Shown here in pieces: positions 6,239-15,416 of a stretch of DNA of 17,693 bases. Each line of letters starts with the position of its first letter. The first letter of the stretch is position 1. Origin of the DNA: UMGS973 sp963609975 (lineage in GTDB: Bacteria; Bacillota; Clostridia; Peptostreptococcales; Anaerovoracaceae); the NCBI GenBank assembly GCA_963609975.1, contig CAVDMD010000041.1:1-17693 (forward strand). The letters are read 5' to 3'. Under the pieces are notes generated by a model. It made no database searches. It saw only the letters and a list, made by a program, of their open reading frames with translations, and was not told the origin of the DNA. The position numbers and the translations under genes are program-made.

Positions 6239-9200
6239 CTATCTGACTTCTACGAGCACAACCATATCCTCTTTGAAGGTCTGCTCTTTGCCGTCTATGT
6301 TCACATTGTATGCTGCTGTGGCAGTTATACTGGTTTCGCCTGTTTTTAGTCCTTCAACCATGATTACATACTTACCGTCGGATATTGTTCCTCCTGTTAC
6401 CGAAGCAATACTCTCATCGTCAACTTTAATATCCCAGCCTGCCTGTCCTGTGAAATCATTGGTTCCTTTTGCCGATGCAACCGTAAAGTTCAGCTCTCCG
6501 GTACTGCCGGAATCGACAACAACCTTTGCAGGGTCGGCAGCTACAAGGAGGTCTGCTGTGATACTTACTAAGATATCAGCAGCCGTACTGCCGATATTTG
6601 CTCTTACTGTCACACTTCCTTCTTTGAGCGCCTTAAACACAACTTTATAATACTTGCCGGCAGTTACAAAACTGCCTGATACAACCGAAAGCGGCGAGTC
6701 CATAAGTACTGTTCCTTCTTCATCAAGGAATGTAAAGCTCGGCGCAACAGCTGCTCCGTCTGTTCCGTCATACAGCAGGTTTATTTCGAGAGTGTTATTC
6801 TCTAACATATCAAACGACTTCATACTGCTTTGCCAGTATAATGTTCCCTTAGGCCATGTGCCGTAATGAACGTTTACGGTGCTGCCAAGGGCATTATTCT
6901 GTGTCAGCACCGTAGGGAACGGATAGTTGGTTCCCTCAAGACTCTCATCATTGCCCGGATAACTGTAACGTCCGTCAATTCCGGCTCCGTTCTCTGTAGT
7001 TGTAACAAAGCCGAACTGAACAGATTTTGGCATATCTCCGTTATTGTTAAGAAGATAAGCCGCACTGTTTTCCTGCTCTGAAATGTCTGCGCTAAGCTGA
7101 TCATATGTAACATACGGCGATCTGCCGTTATTATTCAGGGAAATGTATCTTTCATTATTATAATTATCTTTATAATAGGCTATACAATATCTCTGTTTGC
7201 TGTTGTTATTCTGTATACCTGACCAATAGTTTGCATTATCTTTCGCTTTGGCATAATCATCTGTATTTTGCGCAGTTTCTGTATAAGCATAACAATTTTG
7301 AACAAAGATATACGGATTATTTATAGCATCAAAACCGGCCTGCATCTCACCTATGGATGCAATGGACTGTGAACATCTGATCTGATTTGTGCCCGTCTCA
7401 GGTAATGTAACATAGGAATAAGAATTCTTAACATATACCACATCCTCTGTTGAACCTATAATACCTTTAAGATTGCCGTAGTTAATCATTACAATTCCGC
7501 CGTTTATACCGCCAATCCATACATTTTCACTTGTTGCAACATTATTTCCTCTGTAGCTCACATTGCTTTTAATGCTTCCGCCGGCATAGCAGCCGTCTAT
7601 TGTAGATCTGCAGTTGCCCACAAGTCCGCCGACCCTGATATTTTTCCAGCCGTTACTTACATACATTGTGTATTCTGCATTTATAATTATGTCATTTACT
7701 GCGGTGCATTTGGAGATATCCATATTGGTAGCTCCTGCAAGACCTCCGACAGAGCCTCCGCCCCAGCCGCCGTTTTCAGTTCTGTTGTCTATTATCCTGT
7801 ATCCTGATACCGTACAGTTTTCAAAAACAGCACTGCTTATTTCACCATCATTAACTTTGCCCTCTGCCGCAAAGCCTACAAGTCCTCCGACACAGTACCA
7901 TTTATAGGTTCTATCGTTTTCCACATTGCCAACGCTTATTTCATTATCAGCTTCCGAATACATTACTATGTTTTTAAGCTCTGCACCTATGGTTATACCA
8001 AACAGCCCCACCATCTGTGCCTTACTCTGAATCTGTATATTCTTAATTGAATATGCATTTCCGTTATAGGAACCTCCGAAGCAGGCAATATATGCATTGC
8101 CGTTATTATCGTCAGATGTATAGTACATACTTCCTACAGGGGTGAACTGCCTGCTGATATTATCAATATCGTGAGTCTGCTCCCAGTAATAATTCAAACC
8201 CTTTTCAAACTCCGACCCGTACCCTGCATATTTAAGGTATGTGAATCTGTCGTTAATACTGTTATTTGTCCCTGTCACAGATGTCGTTGCATTCAATGTC
8301 CGGTAATTCCAGTTGATATACTGCAGCTGCTGTACGGAGCGTACTTTATACTTGTTACCCTCAGTCCCCGGAGCAGCTGTGCTGCCGTAGCTGAATGACT
8401 CTGCAAAGAACGGACATACAGTATACTGACAGCTATTGGCTGTTCCGTTCTTGGTATAGGATAAGTTCCATGTGCCGTTAGCTTTCCCGCCTGCTGCCGT
8501 ACTCAGGTAAAGTCCTTTGTCACTGTCTGTTCCCGTTGTATACGCAACCACCGTATACCCTGAAATCTGCCCCTGTATATTGTCTGCCGCTTCTGTATTC
8601 TCAGCAGGGTTGTCTGCAAAGTATGTCATTGCAATGTCTGCATTCAATACTGTATCATTCCTGTAATAATAACCGTAACCATAGTCGGTTATTATCCCGC
8701 CGTCACTGTGGGCAGTGCAGAGAGATGATCCGCTTACTGTTAAGCTGTCAGTTTTACCGATATAACTGAAGTGATAACCTGCATTAGAGCCTCCTTCCTC
8801 GTGTTCCCAGTAAAACATACCGGCATCTCCCAGCTCTGTTCCCACAGGCCAGTTGCCGTAATGGATATATTCACTGCCTTTTTTGACTGTCGCAGGATAA
8901 GGATAGTCTGTTTCATCAGTCCTGCCATGGTAAAGTGAATTTACTGCTTTCGTGTTATTATTCTCCGCAAGAGCTTTAAGCTGTGATGCTCTCACTGCTG
9001 TTGCGCGTGTGTCGCCCGCAGTAATATTGTATGCATTGAGGGTGCCGATATAGTAATATGCGCCGCCGTTTACATATCTGCAGTCCGAAACAGAGCCGCC
9101 TGCAGGAGCAAACCCGTAGGCTGTAGCGCTGCCCGATATTGTAATGGCAGTCATGCAGTATGCCCCGCTTATTATTCCTTTGTTCTCCCCGGTAAAGCCC

Positions 9201-12200
9201 GCAATTACAGCATTGCCCTGCCTTGCCTCGGACACATTGAGCCTGCCTATTGCATAACAGTCGGAAACGTTACCTGTGTTTTTACCCGTAAATCCGCCTG
9301 CATCAACGGTTGCATAGGTTTCTGAAATATCCATAACCGGGCATTCGGCAGAGCTGTCTCTGACAGAACCGCCGTTGCTGCCTGTAAGCCCGCCAATGCA
9401 CAGCCTGCTGCTTCTGTAGGCGGCTGCATTGATTGTATATCCTGAAACCGCACAGTTTCTGATTGTTTTGGCATTAAATCCCGCAAGAACTCCGATATAT
9501 GCTTCGGCGCCCGATCCCTCCACATTGGTAGTGCTGTGCAGTCCAACGCTGCAGTTGTCGCTTCCGCTGTATTCAGAAACTACAGCTATGTTTTTCAGCA
9601 CCCCGCTGTTGTAGCCGAACATTCCGGCATAGTATCCGGTTTCTCCGGACACAAACGAAACTCCGTCTATAACATTGCTGCCGCCGTCATAGGTGGAATC
9701 AAAACGGTATTGGTTCCCTGTGCCTATAGGAGCCTGCTGCTTTACAGCAGAACCCGTCCCCGCATATCCGCTCCACCGATATGTACCGTAATATATATCA
9801 AGCTCCTGTGTGTAAGTGCTTGCTTTTGTTTTTTCCGCATAGGCTGCATAATAAAGGCTCAAGCTGTAAAGCTGTCTTGCGGTACGTACATATATTGTTT
9901 TTGCAGCTGTTTTTGGTTTGCCTGATGTTATAGTCTTTGCAAAATGCGGATTGTAGTAATACGAAGCGCTGTCTATTTTTATTTCATGATAAAAGTCAGC
10001 AGGAGCATTGGCTGTATTCACAGCAGCTGCAGGGAATTTCAGCAGCCAGTAGTCATCTGAAATTTTTACCGCATCCGAGTGGTTCAGCGTAGCACCGGCT
10101 TCGCTCACTTCACAATTATACTCAAGCATTACATTTGTATCAGGCTCATGGTCGTATATAATGCCGTAACCGTCACCTGCAGCACTATCGTTTTTTTTGA
10201 GGGTATCGAGGTTGGCTCCGTAGATACCGTATGTTTCATTACTGTAAATCTCATAGTATACAGGCTCTCCGCTCTCAAAGCTTGCTTCCCAGTCGCCGCA
10301 ATGCTGCAGTGAATCAAGTCTTGGGAAGGAATAGTCTGTAAGACCCTGATTCATCAGATTGTATGCGGCAGTATTGTCACCGCCTGTTTCTGCCGTAAAT
10401 TTATCACCAAGATTTTTTACAAATTCAGATCTGTCACTCAGAGCAGTATAATTAACCGCTGCGCCGACAGATTGCCCATCGGATATACCGCCCGTCTGCA
10501 TATAATAGACATTGCTGATAGTGGCTTTATCTTCAGCTGTGGCATATATGTTATCTGCATATTTATCCTGACTGTTTTTCATATATGCACACGCAGAATA
10601 CGAATTACTCATTACTTCGGCTTTCTCCGGCACAAATCCTGAGGCTATGCTCTCCGCAGTTATATACCCTGCCGAATAACAGTTATTTATAGATATATTG
10701 CAGTTATTATCCGCACCGCCGACAAGCCCCCCTGCGCTCTCCCCGTACAGATAGCAGTCCGCATATGATTCATCTGTCGAAAGGCTTCCTTTGGCATACC
10801 CTACAAGTCCGCCCGTATAATCTGAGGTTTTTGTGCCTGCAACCGTAGCGGCAAAGCTCCCTGTTAATGAAACACTTCCCTCTGTATATCCGATAAGACC
10901 GCCGGTATATTCACTGCCGCTTATCCATATGTCTTTTTCTGTTTTATTTTTAAGATCCCCCTCTGTTTCGGACAGATATACTCTGCAGCCTGTAATTGCA
11001 GTCGTTCCGATAACCCTGCCTGCAAGCGCTCCGGCATAGGTGCCGCCCGATATTTTTGTGCCCGAGAGGGTTACATCCTTAATCAGTGTGCCTTTGAATA
11101 TGTCAAACAGCCCTGTCTTGGTATCAAGTCCGTAAATAACGGTGCTGCAGGTCTGACCTGTTTCGTCTGTATAACTTGCGGTATAGCTTGCAAGGCTGTC
11201 ATTTGCAACCGCTTTGTACGCCTTGTAATCTGTTTCATCAGGTTTCTCATAGATTGAATACCAGTCGTCTGTATCCTCTGCATCGTTTTCAAAGTGCAGA
11301 CTGTTTTTTTGCACCGCTTCTGTTATATTTATTTCATTACTGTTGACAGCTTTGCCTGCTCCTGAGCTGCTGTCAAGATTTTGCAGATGTCTGCAGTATT
11401 TAATCTCTGCCGTATCTTTGGCATCGCCGCTGACCGCATCAAACAGGCTGTTCACAGGAGTTGAAGCTGTTGTGCCTATATCCACAAGGTCACTGTCGCA
11501 TCCTGCTGTAAGTGTGACTGTAATATCCGAGCCTGCAACCAGCTCCGGATATTTTTCATTAAATCTCTCACCTGTTTTAAGTTTGTCAAGCATAAGTTCA
11601 TAGGTCAGGTTGTTTCCCACCCTGATAAGCTCCTCCGGCCGGATATATTTTTTTACCGAGTTTCCGAAGCTGTCTTTGATTTCCACATTAAAATGCACAT
11701 TACCGTATGCGGTCCTGTTGCATACAAGTATTGCGTGGAGCGTTTCCTGGTTATATATCTCTATTCTCGGAGTAAGGGTGTCGGTATCAATGACAGCAGC
11801 GGTATCCCCACCGTAATATCCGATTTTAGCGCCTCTCATTTTGCGGACTTTTTTGACACGCAGATTATCAAAATCCTCAACCTCATAGGCCATGTCCTCC
11901 TCGCTGTAAAACACAGCATATATGCTGCCGCCCGACGGATCGTATTCTATGACCCAGTTGTTGTCCCTGAGTTCTTTTTCGACTCTGCTTTCGGGCAGTA
12001 TTACAGCCGCAGTCGATATCTCTCCTGCTCCTATCGTGTCTGATTTAACATAAAACAGCGAATCTTCGGTTTTGTTTTCGGGGTCTGAATCACAAGGTAT
12101 CAGTCCCAGGGGGAATACGTCGTTAAGAGCCGTATCGGGCGCATAAAGCTCTGCTCTGCCGCTTGCCGCAAGCTCAGTCAGGCGGTTTTGCGCCGCCATA

Positions 12201-12388
12201 TATATAATCTCTGCCTTGCTGTCAAGTTCTCTCTGCCTTAATTCTTTTTGAACAGCAATAACTCCCATAATCGAAAGTCCCAGAAATACAGCAACTATAG
12301 CCACCACAAGCAGCGTTTCGAGCAGTGTGAAGCCTCTGCTGTCTTTGGTTATTCGGTTTTTTCTGTTTCCCCTTATATTATTTATCAT
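6239..12388 (-). CDS. Giant prepilin-like GLUG-repeat protein, candidate pilus-tip adhesin
   Basis: The 2049-residue product opens with a class III prepilin signal: a basic 19-residue leader ending SRG, then mature FTLLETLLVVAIVAVFLG with Glu at position 5 (E24) and a helix continuing to about residue 70. After a region of about 250 residues come three large modules. Each starts with a 'QL'-type entry (IKYCRHLQNL 329-338, VRTARQLYSL 834-843, VRSVQQLQYI 1349-1358). Each holds GLUG-like motifs such as YTGGLIGYTEGS, YTGGLVGYAKGS, AGGFTGKNTGNV and VGGLVGNCRSTI, and closes with a Y-x-(F/Y)-P ... (H)YGxWP-like segment (686-700, 1162-1181, 1822-1846). Two Ig-like (BIg2-type) domains follow at about 1858-1945 and 1947-2049. 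GLUG repeats are known from bacterial surface proteins and probably form beta-helices. The ATG overlaps the pilO-like stop (ATGA). Tip adhesin is inference. Confidence 0.85.
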   Translation of the reverse strand: MINNIRGNRKNRITKDSRGFTLLETLLVVAIVAVFLGLSIMGVIAVQKELRQRELDSKAEIIYMAAQNRLTELAASGRAELYAPDTALNDVFPLGLIPCDSDPENKTEDSLFYVKSDTIGAGEISTAAVILPESRVEKELRDNNWVIEYDPSGGSIYAVFYSEEDMAYEVEDFDNLRVKKVRKMRGAKIGYYGGDTAAVIDTDTLTPRIEIYNQETLHAILVCNRTAYGNVHFNVEIKDSFGNSVKKYIRPEELIRVGNNLTYELMLDKLKTGERFNEKYPELVAGSDITVTLTAGCDSDLVDIGTTASTPVNSLFDAVSGDAKDTAEIKYCRHLQNLDSSSGAGKAVNSNEINITEAVQKNSLHFENDAEDTDDWYSIYEKPDETDYKAYKAVANDSLASYTASYTDETGQTCSTVIYGLDTKTGLFDIFKGTLIKDVTLSGTKISGGTYAGALAGRVIGTTAITGCRVYLSETEGDLKNKTEKDIWISGSEYTGGLIGYTEGSVSLTGSFAATVAGTKTSDYTGGLVGYAKGSLSTDESYADCYLYGESAGGLVGGADNNCNISINNCYSAGYITAESIASGFVPEKAEVMSNSYSACAYMKNSQDKYADNIYATAEDKATISNVYYMQTGGISDGQSVGAAVNYTALSDRSEFVKNLGDKFTAETGGDNTAAYNLMNQGLTDYSFPRLDSLQHCGDWEASFESGEPVYYEIYSNETYGIYGANLDTLKKNDSAAGDGYGIIYDHEPDTNVMLEYNCEVSEAGATLNHSDAVKISDDYWLLKFPAAAVNTANAPADFYHEIKIDSASYYYNPHFAKTITSGKPKTAAKTIYVRTARQLYSLSLYYAAYAEKTKASTYTQELDIYYGTYRWSGYAGTGSAVKQQAPIGTGNQYRFDSTYDGGSNVIDGVSFVSGETGYYAGMFGYNSGVLKNIAVVSEYSGSDNCSVGLHSTTNVEGSGAEAYIGVLAGFNAKTIRNCAVSGYTINAAAYRSSRLCIGGLTGSNGGSVRDSSAECPVMDISETYATVDAGGFTGKNTGNVSDCYAIGRLNVSEARQGNAVIAGFTGENKGIISGAYCMTAITISGSATAYGFAPAGGSVSDCRYVNGGAYYYIGTLNAYNITAGDTRATAVRASQLKALAENNNTKAVNSLYHGRTDETDYPYPATVKKGSEYIHYGNWPVGTELGDAGMFYWEHEEGGSNAGYHFSYIGKTDSLTVSGSSLCTAHSDGGIITDYGYGYYYRNDTVLNADIAMTYFADNPAENTEAADNIQGQISGYTVVAYTTGTDSDKGLYLSTAAGGKANGTWNLSYTKNGTANSCQYTVCPFFAESFSYGSTAAPGTEGNKYKVRSVQQLQYINWNYRTLNATTSVTGTNNSINDRFTYLKYAGYGSEFEKGLNYYWEQTHDIDNISRQFTPVGSMYYTSDDNNGNAYIACFGGSYNGNAYSIKNIQIQSKAQMVGLFGITIGAELKNIVMYSEADNEISVGNVENDRTYKWYCVGGLVGFAAEGKVNDGEISSAVFENCTVSGYRIIDNRTENGGWGGGSVGGLAGATNMDISKCTAVNDIIINAEYTMYVSNGWKNIRVGGLVGNCRSTIDGCYAGGSIKSNVSYRGNNVATSENVWIGGINGGIVMINYGNLKGIIGSTEDVVYVKNSYSYVTLPETGTNQIRCSQSIASIGEMQAGFDAINNPYIFVQNCYAYTETAQNTDDYAKAKDNANYWSGIQNNNSKQRYCIAYYKDNYNNERYISLNNNGRSPYVTYDQLSADISEQENSAAYLLNNNGDMPKSVQFGFVTTTENGAGIDGRYSYPGNDESLEGTNYPFPTVLTQNNALGSTVNVHYGTWPKGTLYWQSSMKSFDMLENNTLEINLLYDGTDGAAVAPSFTFLDEEGTVLMDSPLSVVSGSFVTAGKYYKVVFKALKEGSVTVRANIGSTAADILVSITADLLVAADPAKVVVDSGSTGELNFTVASAKGTNDFTGQAGWDIKVDDESIASVTGGTISDGKYVIMVEGLKTGETSITATAAYNVNIDGKEQTFKEDMVVLVEVR

Positions 12389-12921
12389 CTGTTCGCCTCA
12401 AAATATGTAATGCCGATGTAGGTTGTCACAACCCGTCTGTCAGAGACATCTTTTATCTGTATGGTAAGGTCATCAACCTGCATTGCATAATGTGAACCGT
12501 AAAGCTTATCAATTATGTCTCTTGCCTGACTGTAGGTGGCTGTGTCGTATGTGATTTTGACAGGTCTTCTGACAATGTCATTCTCAAACACAAGCTCGCC
12601 GAAATCCAGTGAATAATCCCCGGCGCTTCTCATGATGCCATAAAGCTCCGGCATCAGATTAACGCTGTTGTCATAGGCTGCGACAGTGCGCCTGATGCCT
12701 TTTGCCTGCGCTTTTTGGATTTCTTTTTGCATCATACTCATGCGTGCCGCTTTGATCCGGTTCTGTTCGTATTCAAGCTGCAGTTCGGACTCCAGGTTGC
12801 GGTAATCTGATATTTTGCTGTTAATAGGCTGCAGCACGAATTTGTAATACCCCAGCCCTATAACCAGAACCGCCAGCATCAGCAGCAGAATTTTTTCTCT
12901 CATGGTAAATTCTTTTTTCAT
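12385..12921 (-). CDS. pilO: PilO-like pilus alignment protein
   Basis: The 178-residue product has a short cytoplasmic N-terminus (MKKEFTMREK), one membrane segment (about 11-29, ILLLMLAVLVIGLGYYKFVL), a coiled-coil-prone stretch (35-75, SKISDYRNLESELQLEYEQN) and a C-terminal ferredoxin-like region with beta-rich 'MQVDDLTIQIKDVSDRRVV'. This is the architecture of PilO/GspM. With PilN it would form the periplasm-facing (here extracytoplasmic) alignment heterodimer that binds PilM through PilN. The ATG at 12921 has GGAGGAG six bases upstream; the GTG one codon earlier is too close. It follows pilN-like by three bases. Primary sequence similarity in this family is low, so the name rests on architecture and gene order. 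Confidence 0.8.
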   Translation of the reverse strand: MKKEFTMREKILLLMLAVLVIGLGYYKFVLQPINSKISDYRNLESELQLEYEQNRIKAARMSMMQKEIQKAQAKGIRRTVAAYDNSVNLMPELYGIMRSAGDYSLDFGELVFENDIVRRPVKITYDTATYSQARDIIDKLYGSHYAMQVDDLTIQIKDVSDRRVVTTYIGITYFEANR

Positions 12922-12924
12922 CAC

Positions 12925-13533
12925 TTACTCCTCCTGCGCCTGCTGCAGATATATGGTTACCGAAAAACTCAGTACCGAAGATGATTTATCTTCGTCTGTC
13001 TGCGCAATATTAAGCTGAGCATCGGAAACTATAGGGCTTGTTTTCAGGCTTCCTATCATCTCCGAGATTTCCCTCAGATTCATGCCGTTCATTGAGACCT
13101 TGGAGGTATCGTCATAAATCTCAACACTCAGCACATCGCCGCGCTTCATCATAACAGACTGTATCAGGTCTAAAACTTCCTTGCGGTCAACGCCCACAAA
13201 GTTTTCGTCATTCTCGTCGGATAAGAAGCTCATGGAATACGCTCTGTATTCAAGCACTGTATTGTTGTAATCCCTGACTTTTTCTGCAATCTCCCGATTC
13301 TGCTGATACACGCTGCTGTATGCGCTCTCTGCCCTGTCAAGTCTGGTGTACTGGTCATAGACACAGAATTTGGCTACAAGTATTACAAGCACTGCAATCA
13401 GCGCTGCTCCTATCATAATGGTTTTGCCGGCGGCACCGGATTTACCGCAGGCAGCCATATTTATTGAAGTCTTGGAAGGGTATTTTGTCTGCTTCACACC
13501 TGCAAAGCCATCCCTCAAATCTCTTATTCTCAT
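12925..13533 (-). CDS. pilN: PilN-like pilus alignment protein
   Basis: The 202-residue product has an N-terminal cytoplasmic tail of about 38 residues containing SINMA (23-27). That corresponds to the INLLP-type motif by which PilN docks into PilM. One membrane segment spans about 39-58 (IMIGAALIAVLVILVAKFCV), followed by a coiled-coil-like stretch (60-100) and an alpha/beta domain with 'GDVLSVEIYDDTSKVSMNG' and 'SVLSFSVTIYL'. It lies directly after pilM and before pilO-like. The protein sits in the membrane and links the cytoplasmic PilM ring to PilO. The SINMA motif is a divergent match, so the binding role is inferred. Confidence 0.82.
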   Translation of the reverse strand: MRIRDLRDGFAGVKQTKYPSKTSINMAACGKSGAAGKTIMIGAALIAVLVILVAKFCVYDQYTRLDRAESAYSSVYQQNREIAEKVRDYNNTVLEYRAYSMSFLSDENDENFVGVDRKEVLDLIQSVMMKRGDVLSVEIYDDTSKVSMNGMNLREISEMIGSLKTSPIVSDAQLNIAQTDEDKSSSVLSFSVTIYLQQAQEE

Positions 13534-13537
13534 TCAT

Positions 13538-14518
13538 CTAACCCCCAATGACAAGCCCGCAGCTTTTAAGGAAAATTTCAGGGCTTGCAAGTCCCGGAAT
13601 ACCGTCTGTAAGCTGTGCTGCCCGATATACATTAAAAGGTGTGTTTTCGTCTATGGTTCTGACAAGCGTATCAACCTTGCTTCCGCCTCCGCATACATAT
13701 ATTTTGCTCAGTTCCGCCTCTCTGTTGTTGTAGTTAAAGAAGTTTACAGCTTTCATAATTTCAACAGCAAGCCTGCCGTACATATGTTTTGCAAGGTCGT
13801 TTTCGAGTACGGCATTGTAGTTGTTTTTTTTGTATATCTGAGCCATATGTATATCTATGCCGTTTTCATCGGCTATAAGGAGGTCGAGGCTCCTGCCCCC
13901 TATCTCTATATTGCGCATGGCCGTATATTCACCGTTATGAAACATATAAAGTCTGGTACTGCTGTGACCAAGATCCGCAATACAGAAATCGGTATCAGAA
14001 ACACCGCCTGCAAAAGCAGCGTATGCGCACTCCTCAGGCACCGCAATCTTTAGCCTGAAGCCTGCTCTTTTGAACATCATCTCATATTCCTCAATCACAG
14101 ATTTTAATACTGCGCAAATAAGAAGCCTCATCTCAGATGGCACTCCATCATCGCCTGTAATCATCTCTCTCAGCGCATAATCAAAGTAATATTTCTGTTT
14201 TTCGTCTTTGAGATACTCTTTTAGCTCATAGGGCATATTGAACATAAGCTGCTGCACGCTCATGGCAGGCATTGTCACATTCCTTGTAACTATCTGCGAC
14301 GCAGGAATGGCAACAGCCGCATCGGTTTTGGGTATACCGTTTTTGCCTGCACTCTCGCGTATGAAATCAGCCATTGCATCCCTGGAAACAATAACCCCGT
14401 TTTTAACTATATCATCAGGTACGTCAGCCACTGCGCAGGCTTTAATCTCTCTGTCTGACGCCTGCACCATTTTCAGTGTACTTTCACCTATATCAAATCC
14501 TACCAACTGTCTGCTCAA
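13538..14518 (-). CDS. pilM: Type IV pilus actin-like ATPase PilM
   Basis: Cytoplasmic actin-like protein that binds PilN and helps organise the pilus platform. From the TTG start at 14518 the protein is 326 residues. The phosphate-1 loop is VGFDIGESTLKMV near the N-terminus, the phosphate-2 loop is FCIADLGHSSTRLYMF mid-protein, and the adenosine motif is IYVCGGGSKV near the C-terminus. 'YELKEYL' and 'YYFDYAL' are typical of the PilM/ComGC-associated ATPase family. An AGAGGT site lies eight bases before the TTG. A longer frame with an ATG at 14581 would overlap the peptidase gene by 41 bases and has no good binding site, so I prefer TTG. The next gene, pilN, follows within five bases. Confidence 0.88.
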   Translation of the reverse strand: MSRQLVGFDIGESTLKMVQASDREIKACAVADVPDDIVKNGVIVSRDAMADFIRESAGKNGIPKTDAAVAIPASQIVTRNVTMPAMSVQQLMFNMPYELKEYLKDEKQKYYFDYALREMITGDDGVPSEMRLLICAVLKSVIEEYEMMFKRAGFRLKIAVPEECAYAAFAGGVSDTDFCIADLGHSSTRLYMFHNGEYTAMRNIEIGGRSLDLLIADENGIDIHMAQIYKKNNYNAVLENDLAKHMYGRLAVEIMKAVNFFNYNNREAELSKIYVCGGGSKVDTLVRTIDENTPFNVYRAAQLTDGIPGLASPEIFLKSCGLVIGG

Positions 14519-14540
14519 ATCTAAATACCTCTCTTCCAAC

Positions 14541-15326
14541 TCAAAACAGCCCGAGATAAAACTCAACCGCCTCATTGCCAAACAGCATACATATCGCTGC
14601 CGCCAGCGCTATTGATGGCCCCCAAGGGAATGTCCTGTCTTCATCATCTGTTTTGAAAACAAGACCTGTTACAATCCCTGTCGTACATGCAATGAATAAA
14701 CAAAGCAGATTAATCTTCCAGCCAAGAAATATGCCTGTCATAAATATCAGCTTGATATCGCCTCCGCCCATAGCTTCAATGCCTCTCAGCTTCTCAAATG
14801 CAAGCACGATTATAAGCAGAAGCCCCGCTATCCCAAATCCGCCTGCCAAATCATCTGCGGCAGCCTTAATCGGGTCATTTAATATCACAAAAAACGCAGT
14901 GCGCACCACAATACCTGCAACAATGAACCGGTCAGGTATAATACGTCCCTCCAAATCCGCGAATGAGCAGACCATAAGCAGACAGGCAAAAATTACATAT
15001 TCGAGTGCCTGGAGCGAAATATCAAATTTCAGAAGTACAGCCGCAAACATGACAGCTGATATAATCTCTGCTATGAGATGAACCTTGGGCAGCTTGGCGC
15101 CGCAGTAACGGCATCTGCCTCTGTGAGATGTGTAGCTGATAACGGGAATCAAATCAGCTATGCCCAAGGGATGATTGCATACATCACAATGAGAACGACC
15201 TTTGGAAACAGGCTCGTTATGCACAATACGCCATGCCATGCAGTTAAGGAAGCTGCCCATGCAGGCTCCAATCAGCAGTGCAAGAAATACAAAATAGCAG
15301 GTTATGAATGGGGATACATAGAGCAT
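14541..15326 (-). CDS. pilD: Prepilin peptidase / N-methyltransferase (PilD)
   Basis: Bifunctional membrane enzyme that cleaves prepilin leaders after glycine and methylates the new N-terminus. The 261-residue product shows GSFLN at 24-28; the zinc-binding cysteine pairs CDVC (47-50) and CRYC (72-75) of the methylation domain; catalytic Asp124 in FADLEGRIIPD; and catalytic Asp190 in GGGDIKL. Multiple membrane helices follow. The ATG has GGAGG five bases upstream. At least five proteins in this window carry prepilin-type leaders and are its likely substrates. All active-site residues are present. Confidence 0.95.
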   Translation of the reverse strand: MLYVSPFITCYFVFLALLIGACMGSFLNCMAWRIVHNEPVSKGRSHCDVCNHPLGIADLIPVISYTSHRGRCRYCGAKLPKVHLIAEIISAVMFAAVLLKFDISLQALEYVIFACLLMVCSFADLEGRIIPDRFIVAGIVVRTAFFVILNDPIKAAADDLAGGFGIAGLLLIIVLAFEKLRGIEAMGGGDIKLIFMTGIFLGWKINLLCLFIACTTGIVTGLVFKTDDEDRTFPWGPSIALAAAICMLFGNEAVEFYLGLF

Positions 15327-15348
15327 AAATACCTCCGAATAAGGCAGA

Positions 15349-15369
15349 AGGTCGCCAACCCAACGACCT
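15349..15369 (-). other. Hairpin between pilin and prepilin peptidase genes
   Basis: AGGTCG and CGACCT form a 6-bp stem around a 9-nt loop. There is no T-run after it, so it is more likely a partial attenuator or an RNA-stability element than a full terminator. It lies 23-43 bases before the prepilin peptidase start, after the highly expressed pilin gene. Confidence 0.4.
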
Positions 15370-15416
15370 CCTTGAATCAGCTTATTAAGTTAAATTAACC
15401 TTGGTTAAGACAGGTA

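Noticed and set aside
14519..14581. An upstream ATG start for pilM
   Set aside because: It overlaps the prepilin peptidase gene by 41 bases without a binding site; the TTG at 14518 has AGAGGT and starts just before the conserved VGFDIG motif.
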